A stretch of DNA of 11,819 nucleotides from Geobacter sp. UBA6802. Lineage in GTDB: Bacteria; Desulfobacterota; Desulfuromonadia; Geobacterales; Pseudopelobacteraceae. The stretch spans positions 1 through 11,819 of the forward strand of contig DKFG01000043.1 in the NCBI GenBank assembly GCA_002452325.1, given 5' to 3'. A program made the position numbers and the translations under genes. Positions within the stretch are counted from its first letter, which is position 1. Every line of letters begins with the position of its first letter. A model generated the notes under the pieces. It was given only the letters and a program-made list of their open reading frames with translations. It was not told where the DNA came from and did no database searches. Below are positions 6,354 through 11,819 of this stretch, in pieces.

Positions 6354-8350
6354 ATCAGACCTGTCCGGCTACCGGGCCGACAACTGATGACGAACGCTAT
6401 CAGGCGGTTCAGGCACAGCTGGGCAAACCATTGTCCGAAAGCAGTGCCGTATTGTTTGCAGCCCTGGGGGACCCCAGCTGGCGGGTGCGCAAGCAGGCTG
6501 TTGAGCTGGTGGTTGCTGCACGTCCTGCTGCCGAGCAGCTGAGGCTGTTGCTGGAGCTGTTGCGTGATGATGAAAATGCCGGCCTGCGTAGTGCGATTGC
6601 CGAACTGATGATCCGGGTCGGCAGTGCTGCCGTTCCGCTGTTGTTGGCACACCTGCATGATGCCGATCATGATCTGCGCAAACAGGTAGTTGATATTTTA
6701 GGCCAGATTGGTGGCAAGGCAGTGCTGCCTGGTCTGATTGAGGCACTTTCAGATCAGGATATCAATGTTGCCGCCTCGGCTGCAGAGGCCTTGGGAACAG
6801 TGGGGTATATCTCGTCTGCCCCGGTGTTACTGCAGCATCTGGAACAAAACGGCGATCTTTTCTTCCGGTTCAATGCCCTGGCTGCCCTGGCAAAAATCGG
6901 GGTATGCGGTACGTTGCCCCCCATTATCACCGAGCTGGTGCAGCATGATCTGCTGAAACGATCAGTCTATGCCTGTCTGGCCAGGATTGGTAATGATCGT
7001 GTGGCAGTAGAGTTGCTGCTGCAAGGGGTACTCTCGTCGCAGACCGGCATTGTCCAGACAGCCCTCATTGCTTTGGCGCAGGTAGTAAAACAGCTGAAAC
7101 CGTCTGAACAGACTGCTGTTGACAGCCAACTGCAAGTACTGCTGGATCAAGGGGGGATCGAGCAATTGAACAACGCCTTCAGCCCCGGCAATCTGATGCT
7201 TAATGAGGCGATCATCACCATTCTGGGGAGACTGGCTGATCCACGTTGTGCTGGCCTGTTGCTGTGCGCATTGTTGGATGAACGGCTGGTAACACCGGCC
7301 AGGGCAGCGCTCAAGGCGTTGGGGCATCAGGCGGTTGCTGCTGCCGTATCCCGTTTTACCGACAGCAGTGACCCTGCTGAGCGGGCCGTACTCTGTTCAT
7401 TTCTGGGCTGGCAGGGTGATGTTGAAGGCACGGCTACCCTGGGCACAGCGTTGCATGACGAAGACCCCCATGTTCGCGCTGCTGCTGCGGCTGCGGTGCT
7501 CAGAATGTCCGATCCTGAGCTGCATGCTGCGCTGGTGGCGCTGTTGCACGATCCTGACCGTGCCGTGCGTGACACGGCACTCAACTCGTTGCGCTCCAGT
7601 AACCTGGTTGCTCCTGCATTGCTGGTAGAGGCTGCAGTGCAGCTTGCACAGGAATCATCACCAGTGCAACGGTGTGGTGCTGCGTTTCTGTTTGCCAAAC
7701 TTAAAGATGCAGCAGGTCTTTCAGTGCTGCTGAATGATGAATATCCTGTGGTGCGTGAGGCAGCGGCGCGGGCAGCCGGTCAACTGGGCATGGCCGAAGG
7801 CTGTAGTAACCTGGTAACCGCTTTGGTGGATGAAGAGCCTGATGTGCGGATTGCTGCAGCCGAATCATTGGGGGAGTGCGGTGATACCAGTGCTATCCAG
7901 CCGTTGAAACTGGCCTTGTTGGATCAGGACTTCTGGGTACAGGCGGCGGTACTGCGCAGTCTGGTAAAACTGGCCGGTCGTGAGGCGATTCCCGAACTGA
8001 TCGCCTGTTGGGAACAGGGTGATGAGGTGGTGCAGCTTGCCTGTATTGAGATGGCAGAACAGTCAGACCTGCCGGAGCTGTTGCAGGCCATTTCACAGGG
8101 GCTCGGGAAGAGGCAGGGCGAGGTACTGAAAGGGGCGATTGATCTCCTCAGTCATCAGGACGGCAGGTTGCTGGTGCCCTGGATGCAGCATGTTATCTGC
8201 AATCCCGATTGGGATGTGCGGGTGGCGGCGGTACGCGCCAGTGTTGTGCTTGCTGAAGAAGATCGGCATTTACTGCTGCAGCAGGCCTTGGAACGTGAAG
8301 ACAACGATCTGGTTAAGGAAGGCATCAGGACGATGCTGCGGCGAGAATAG
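6347..8350 (+). CDS. HEAT-repeat (PBS lyase-like) protein
   Basis: A 667-residue all-helical solenoid protein built from HEAT repeats of the PBS-lyase/EZ type. The repeat signature, an acidic D-x-D/E-x-x-V-R stretch followed by an Ala-rich helix ending in LG or G, is visible at about 42-55, 105-122, 136-153, 371-387, 402-415, 464-481, 495-512, 526-544 and 619-636. Between about 154 and 370 the repeats are degenerate and include a polar stretch (about 250-285). There is no signal peptide or membrane helix, so it is cytoplasmic. No catalytic motif is visible; such proteins normally bind other proteins. It lies between the second cheW (7-base overlap, ribosome binding site GAAGGGAAGG at 6331-6340) and cheR (2-base gap), which points to a scaffold or adaptor in the chemosensory array. 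A phycobilin lyase role is not credible in this context. Fold is clear, function unknown. Confidence 0.88.
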   Translation: MVNQTCPATGPTTDDERYQAVQAQLGKPLSESSAVLFAALGDPSWRVRKQAVELVVAARPAAEQLRLLLELLRDDENAGLRSAIAELMIRVGSAAVPLLLAHLHDADHDLRKQVVDILGQIGGKAVLPGLIEALSDQDINVAASAAEALGTVGYISSAPVLLQHLEQNGDLFFRFNALAALAKIGVCGTLPPIITELVQHDLLKRSVYACLARIGNDRVAVELLLQGVLSSQTGIVQTALIALAQVVKQLKPSEQTAVDSQLQVLLDQGGIEQLNNAFSPGNLMLNEAIITILGRLADPRCAGLLLCALLDERLVTPARAALKALGHQAVAAAVSRFTDSSDPAERAVLCSFLGWQGDVEGTATLGTALHDEDPHVRAAAAAAVLRMSDPELHAALVALLHDPDRAVRDTALNSLRSSNLVAPALLVEAAVQLAQESSPVQRCGAAFLFAKLKDAAGLSVLLNDEYPVVREAAARAAGQLGMAEGCSNLVTALVDEEPDVRIAAAESLGECGDTSAIQPLKLALLDQDFWVQAAVLRSLVKLAGREAIPELIACWEQGDEVVQLACIEMAEQSDLPELLQAISQGLGKRQGEVLKGAIDLLSHQDGRLLVPWMQHVICNPDWDVRVAAVRASVVLAEEDRHLLLQQALEREDNDLVKEGIRTMLRRE

Positions 8351-8352
8351 GA

Positions 8353-9234
8353 ATGTGCCCCCCTGAATCCTCACTGACCATGACGGAAGAGGAGTTTCGT
8401 CTGCTGCGGGATCTGGTCTACGCCCACTGCGGGCTCTGGTTTGATGATCAGAACTCCTATCTGTTGGAAAAGCGTCTGGCGCGACGTATGGCCGCCAATC
8501 AGTTCAAGACGTTCCGCGAGTACTACCAGTTTCTGCGTTTCAATCGCAAGCGGGATCAGGAGTTGGAGGAGATCATGGACCTCCTGACCACCAACGAGAC
8601 CTATTTCTTCCGTGAAGAGTACCAGCTGAAGGCCTTTGTGGACGAGATTGTGCCGGAGCTGACTGATCTGCGGGCAGCCAAAGGTTGTATGAAACATCTG
8701 CGAATCTGGAGTGCCGGCTGCTCAACCGGTGAAGAGCCGTATACCATTGCCATGTTGCTGCTTGAACAGGAACAGCTGGCAGACTGGTCAATTGAGGTAA
8801 TCGGCACCGATATCAGTCAGCGGGTGTTGCAGCATGCCAGGCGTGGGATATATGGTGCTTCGTCGTTCCGGGTGACTGATGCCTATTTTCAGAAAAAGTA
8901 CTTTGAGCAGCAGCCGGACGGCAATTATCGGATCAATGACCGGGTCAGGCAGATGGTATCCATCAGCCATTTGAATCTGTTGGATCCTGTTCGCATGCGG
9001 ATGCTGGGTACCTTTGACCTGATTTTCTGCCGTAATGTCATCATCTATTTTGACCTGGCTGCCAAGAAAAAGGTGATTGAATCATTCTATCAGGTCCTGC
9101 GCGATGGCGGCTTTCTGCTGCTTGGCCATTCTGAATCGCTGGTGAATGTCACCACCTTGTTTTCCTTACGGCACTTCAAGAACGACATGGTCTATCAGAA
9201 GTCGGGCAGCAGTGACCGAGGGGTATCGCCATGA
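8353..9234 (+). CDS. cheR: Chemoreceptor glutamate methyltransferase CheR
   Basis: A 293-residue SAM-dependent methyltransferase that makes glutamate methyl esters on chemoreceptors. The N-terminal all-alpha domain (about 11-90) contains TTNETYFFRE (79-88), the signature that follows CheR helix bundles. The SAM site is SAGCSTGEEPYTIAM (119-133); GTDIS (151-155), FDLIFCRNVIIYF (221-233) and LGHSES (257-262) complete the Rossmann-type catalytic domain. There is no C-terminal TPR extension. The start at ATG 8353 is two bases after the HEAT gene stop. Its ribosome binding site is poor (a GAGA about 6 bases upstream), so it probably depends on coupling to the upstream gene; the in-frame ATG at 8380 has no better site. 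The stop overlaps the cheB start in an ATGA. The methylation target is not encoded here. Confidence 0.95.
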   Translation: MCPPESSLTMTEEEFRLLRDLVYAHCGLWFDDQNSYLLEKRLARRMAANQFKTFREYYQFLRFNRKRDQELEEIMDLLTTNETYFFREEYQLKAFVDEIVPELTDLRAAKGCMKHLRIWSAGCSTGEEPYTIAMLLLEQEQLADWSIEVIGTDISQRVLQHARRGIYGASSFRVTDAYFQKKYFEQQPDGNYRINDRVRQMVSISHLNLLDPVRMRMLGTFDLIFCRNVIIYFDLAAKKKVIESFYQVLRDGGFLLLGHSESLVNVTTLFSLRHFKNDMVYQKSGSSDRGVSP

Positions 9235-10277
9235 AACAGACCAAGGTGCTGGTGGTTGATGACTCGGCCTATAGTCGACGCAGCATCAGCAAGATGCTTG
9301 AAGGGTTGCCCGGCGTAACCGTGGTTGGGTATGCCGTGGATGGTGAAGAGGGGATCCGGCAGGTCATTTCACTCAAGCCCGATCTGGTGACCGTTGATCT
9401 GGAGATGCCCCGCATGGACGGCTTTACGCTGCTGCGGATCCTGACTACCCGTTTCAACCTGCCGGTAATCGTGATCAGCGCCCTGTCTGATGCAGACAAG
9501 GTCTTTCGTGCCCTTGAGATGGGGGCTCTTGATTTTGTGGCCAAGCCGGAGTGTGGTTATGCCCAAGAACTGACCAGTATTGAACAGGACCTGCGCTGGA
9601 AGGTTAAGCAGGTGATGGCCGGCCTGTCCGGTCGCAAAGCTGTATCCGGTAGTCTGGCTGCTGTTTCTGAAAAGGGCAGGGGAACACGGCAGAGGAAGAA
9701 ACAGCCGGTTGAGCTGGTTGCTGTTGCCTCTTCAACTGGCGGGCCACCTGCCTTGCAAAGCATCTTCAGCTCGTTTGAACGGGATTATCCCTTTTCTATG
9801 GTCCTGGCGCAACATATGCCGCCCGGTTTTACCCGGGCCTTTGCCGAGCGCCTGAACCGGCTCTCTCCCTTTACGGTGCGTGAGGCATCTGATAACGATC
9901 TGGTTGAACCGGGTGTGGCCTTGCTGGCTCCCGGCGGGAAAAATCTGGTGTTGGAGGATCAGGGCGGGCTGATCAGGGCCCGGGTGGTTGTCCCCTCTGC
10001 AGTCGACCGGTATGTACCGTCTGCAGATGTACTGTTCAGCTCCTGTGCGCCTCTTTTTGGCAGCCGGATGCTGGCCGTGGTATTGACCGGCATGGGAAAT
10101 GATGGCAGTAAAGGGGTGGTTGAGGTCAAGAATCGAGGCGGCTATACCCTGGCGGAATCTGAGGATACGGCCGTGGTATACGGTATGCCCCGCGAGGCAG
10201 TGGCCACCGGCTGCGTGGATCGGGCGGTGCCGTTGCCCGGCATTGGTCAGGCCATACTGGAGTGCGCTGGAATTTAA
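9231..10277 (+). CDS. cheB: Chemoreceptor methylesterase/deamidase CheB
   Basis: A 348-residue, full-length CheB, opposing CheR by hydrolysing receptor glutamyl methyl esters. The N-terminal receiver has D10 and D11, phosphoacceptor D56 in VDLEMPRMDG, switch S83 in VISAL and K105 in VAKPE. A basic linker (about 130-158, ending RGTRQRKKQ) joins it to the catalytic domain. The catalytic triad is visible as S168 in ASSTGG, H195 in AQHMPPGFT and D291 in LTGMGNDG, matching Ser164, His190 and Asp286 of E. coli CheB. CheA should activate it by phosphorylation. The start ATG at 9231 overlaps the cheR stop, and GAGGGG at 9218-9223 is a good ribosome binding site. It is the last gene of the che run; leuS follows after 39 bases. 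Confidence 0.96.
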   Translation: MKQTKVLVVDDSAYSRRSISKMLEGLPGVTVVGYAVDGEEGIRQVISLKPDLVTVDLEMPRMDGFTLLRILTTRFNLPVIVISALSDADKVFRALEMGALDFVAKPECGYAQELTSIEQDLRWKVKQVMAGLSGRKAVSGSLAAVSEKGRGTRQRKKQPVELVAVASSTGGPPALQSIFSSFERDYPFSMVLAQHMPPGFTRAFAERLNRLSPFTVREASDNDLVEPGVALLAPGGKNLVLEDQGGLIRARVVVPSAVDRYVPSADVLFSSCAPLFGSRMLAVVLTGMGNDGSKGVVEVKNRGGYTLAESEDTAVVYGMPREAVATGCVDRAVPLPGIGQAILECAGI

Positions 10278-10303
10278 GCTTAGTTACAGATATTTGCTAC
10301 AAA

Positions 10304-10309
10304 GAGGAG
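10304..10309 (+). promoter_or_regulatory. Ribosome binding site of leuS
   Basis: GAGGAG, 7 bases before the ATG at 10317, in the 39-base gap after cheB. I see no stem-loop terminator and no convincing -35/-10 pair in this gap, so leuS may be read from the che transcript or from a promoter inside cheB. Confidence 0.7.
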
Positions 10310-10316
10310 TAATCGG

Positions 10317-11819
10317 ATGTCAGCAGAGATGAAATATCTACCGTTGGAGATTGAAAGCAAGTGGCAGCAGCAGTGGGAAGATCAGAAGACCTTCAAGGTT
10401 ACTGAAGACCCGTCCAGGCAGAAATACTACCTGTTGGAGATGTTTCCGTACCCTTCCGGCCGGATCCATATGGGCCATGTGCGCAACTACTCCATCGGTG
10501 ATGTGGTAGGCCGTTTCAAGCGGATGCGCGGCTTTAACGTGCTGCATCCCATGGGTTGGGATGCCTTTGGTATGCCTGCCGAAAACGCTGCCATCAAGAA
10601 CAACAGCCACCCGGCTGCCTGGACCTATGAAAACATGGCCTACATGCGGGATCAGTTGAAGTTGATGGGGCTTTCCTATGACTGGGATCGTGAGCTGGCT
10701 ACCTGTGATGTCAGTTACTACCGTTGGGAGCAAAAGCTGTTTGTGGAGATGTACAAAAAGGGGCTGGCTTACAAGAAACAGTCTTTTGTGAACTGGTGTC
10801 CCTCCTGCGAGACTGTGCTGGCCAATGAGCAGGTGGAGGACGGCGGGTGCTGGCGCTGTGATAACGAGGTGGTGCAGAAGGAACTGGAACAGTGGTTCTT
10901 CAAGATCACCGACTATGCTGAGGAGCTGCTTGATTTTACCAACAAGCTGCCGGGCTGGCCGGAGCGGGTGCTGATCATGCAGCGCAACTGGATCGGCAAG
11001 AGTACCGGCTGCGAGATCGACTTTCAACTGGAAGGCCGTGATGGTGCAATCCGTGTCTTTACCACCCGTCCCGACACGTTGTTTGGCGCCACCTTCATGT
11101 CTCTTGCGCCTGAGCACCCGATGGCCCTGGAGCTGACCACTCCTGAACGGCGGGCCGAGGTTGAGGCGTTTATCGACAAGGTCAAAAAGACTGACCGGAT
11201 CGCCCGTACCTCTGATGACCTGGAAAAGGAAGGAGTCTTTACCGGAGCCTTTTGCATCAATCCGACCAACGGGCGCAAAATGCCGATCTACCTGGCTAAC
11301 TTTGTACTGGTGGAGTACGGCACCGGCGCGGTGATGGCGGTGCCGACCCATGACCAGCGTGATTTTGAGTTTGCCAAAAAGTATAATCTGGATCTGGTGG
11401 TGGTGATTCAGCCTGAGGGCGAGACCCTTGACCCGGCAACCATGACTGCTGCCTATACCGAGGTGGGTACCATGGTCAACTCTGCCCAGTTTGACGGCCA
11501 GCGCAGTGATGCTGCCAAGGACAGCATCGCCACCTGGCTTGAAGAACAAGGCAAGGGGAAGAAAACCGTCAACTTTCGCTTACGGGATTGGGGGGTATCA
11601 CGCCAGCGTTACTGGGGTTCTCCGATTCCGATCATCTATTGTGACTGCTGCGGCGTGGTGCCGGTGCCGGATCAGGACCTGCCGGTGGTGCTGCCCCATG
11701 ATGTGCATTTTACTGGTGAAGGCGGCTCTCCCCTGGCAACCCTGGAGAGCTTCACTAAGGTGGATTGCCCGCAATGCGGCAAGCCTGCCCGCCGTGAAAC
11801 CGATACCATGGACACCTTT
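10317..11819 (+). CDS. leuS: Leucyl-tRNA synthetase, 5' part
   Basis: The first 501 codons of leucyl-tRNA synthetase, a class I enzyme that charges tRNA-Leu; the gene is cut by the right edge and has no stop here. The family is usually about 820-870 residues, so roughly 60% is present. The N-terminal catalytic part shows the HIGH-type motif HMGH (51-54) after YPSGRI, and HPMGWDAFGMPAENAA (77-92). A zinc-ribbon-like insertion has C161, C164, C178 and C181. The CP1 editing domain has the threonine-rich FTTRPDTLFGAT (248-259) and GTGAVMAVPTHDQRDFEF, with D346 probably matching the editing Asp of other bacterial enzymes. A second cysteine set, C442, C445, C484 and C487, resembles the second zinc site of Thermus LeuRS. 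The KMSKS loop and tRNA-binding domains lie beyond the window. Start: ATG 10317 with GAGGAG at 10304-10309. Confidence 0.97.
   Translation, partial: MSAEMKYLPLEIESKWQQQWEDQKTFKVTEDPSRQKYYLLEMFPYPSGRIHMGHVRNYSIGDVVGRFKRMRGFNVLHPMGWDAFGMPAENAAIKNNSHPAAWTYENMAYMRDQLKLMGLSYDWDRELATCDVSYYRWEQKLFVEMYKKGLAYKKQSFVNWCPSCETVLANEQVEDGGCWRCDNEVVQKELEQWFFKITDYAEELLDFTNKLPGWPERVLIMQRNWIGKSTGCEIDFQLEGRDGAIRVFTTRPDTLFGATFMSLAPEHPMALELTTPERRAEVEAFIDKVKKTDRIARTSDDLEKEGVFTGAFCINPTNGRKMPIYLANFVLVEYGTGAVMAVPTHDQRDFEFAKKYNLDLVVVIQPEGETLDPATMTAAYTEVGTMVNSAQFDGQRSDAAKDSIATWLEEQGKGKKTVNFRLRDWGVSRQRYWGSPIPIIYCDCCGVVPVPDQDLPVVLPHDVHFTGEGGSPLATLESFTKVDCPQCGKPARRETDTMDTF

Noticed and set aside
5894..6670. A 258-codon open frame on the minus strand across the cheW/HEAT junction
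   Set aside because: It covers two well-supported + strand genes and has no motif or ribosome binding site of note.
6347..8350. Phycocyanobilin lyase function for the HEAT-repeat protein
   Set aside because: The similarity is only to the repeat type; nothing in the window relates to bilins, and the chemosensory context fits a binding scaffold better.
10338..11549. A 403-codon open frame on the minus strand
   Set aside because: It lies opposite leuS, whose motifs are unmistakable in the + frame; the minus translation shows no recognisable domain and is a by-product of leuS codon use.

Overview
The window looks like a piece of the chromosome of a Geobacter-type bacterium (Desulfuromonadota, for example Geobacter or Trichlorobacter). 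This is inferred from gene content: a chemosensory operon with a PATAN/DUF4388-receiver protein, an ExeA-type ATPase and a HEAT-repeat protein, set between der and leuS. No marker gene proves the taxon. By eye the base composition is moderately GC-rich and even, every gene is on the + strand, and nothing suggests recent transfer: no IS element, tRNA, integrase, CRISPR array or long repeat.

Layout: (1) 1-746, the 3' part of der, a ribosome-assembly GTPase. (2) 747-824, a 78-base gap with a plausible sigma70 promoter and a good ribosome binding site. (3) 825-10277, nine genes packed almost without gaps: a DUF4388-receiver protein, cheY, cheA, an ExeA/GspA-like AAA+ ATPase, a long CheW, a short CheW, a 667-residue HEAT-repeat protein, cheR and cheB. 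Junctions overlap (GTGA, ATGA, TGATG, a 7-base overlap) or are 1-2 bases apart, so this is almost certainly one translationally coupled operon. (4) 10278-10316, a 39-base gap with a ribosome binding site but no visible terminator. (5) 10317 to the end, the first 501 codons of leuS.

The core genes form a complete two-component chemosensory chain apart from a receptor. CheA (HPt, dimerization, HATPase and CheW-like domains, all key motifs present) should phosphorylate CheY, CheB and perhaps the DUF4388 receiver. The two CheW proteins couple CheA to receptors, and CheR and CheB methylate and demethylate receptor glutamates. No methyl-accepting chemotaxis protein, CheC, CheD, CheX or CheZ is encoded here, so the receptor must be elsewhere or be unconventional. 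No flagellar gene is present, so the output could be motility, pili, polysaccharide or gene expression; the sequence does not decide.

The unusual part is three accessory proteins inside the operon: a DUF4388-receiver protein that lacks the usual Thr/Ser switch residue, a stripped-down ExeA-like ATPase with intact nucleotide-binding motifs, and a large HEAT-repeat solenoid between the CheW pair and CheR. Each is a candidate scaffold, localization factor or output of a specialised chemosensory array. From memory and unchecked, similar che clusters with HEAT-repeat genes have been noted in Geobacter and myxobacteria, so the set may be known as a cluster but is poorly understood in function.
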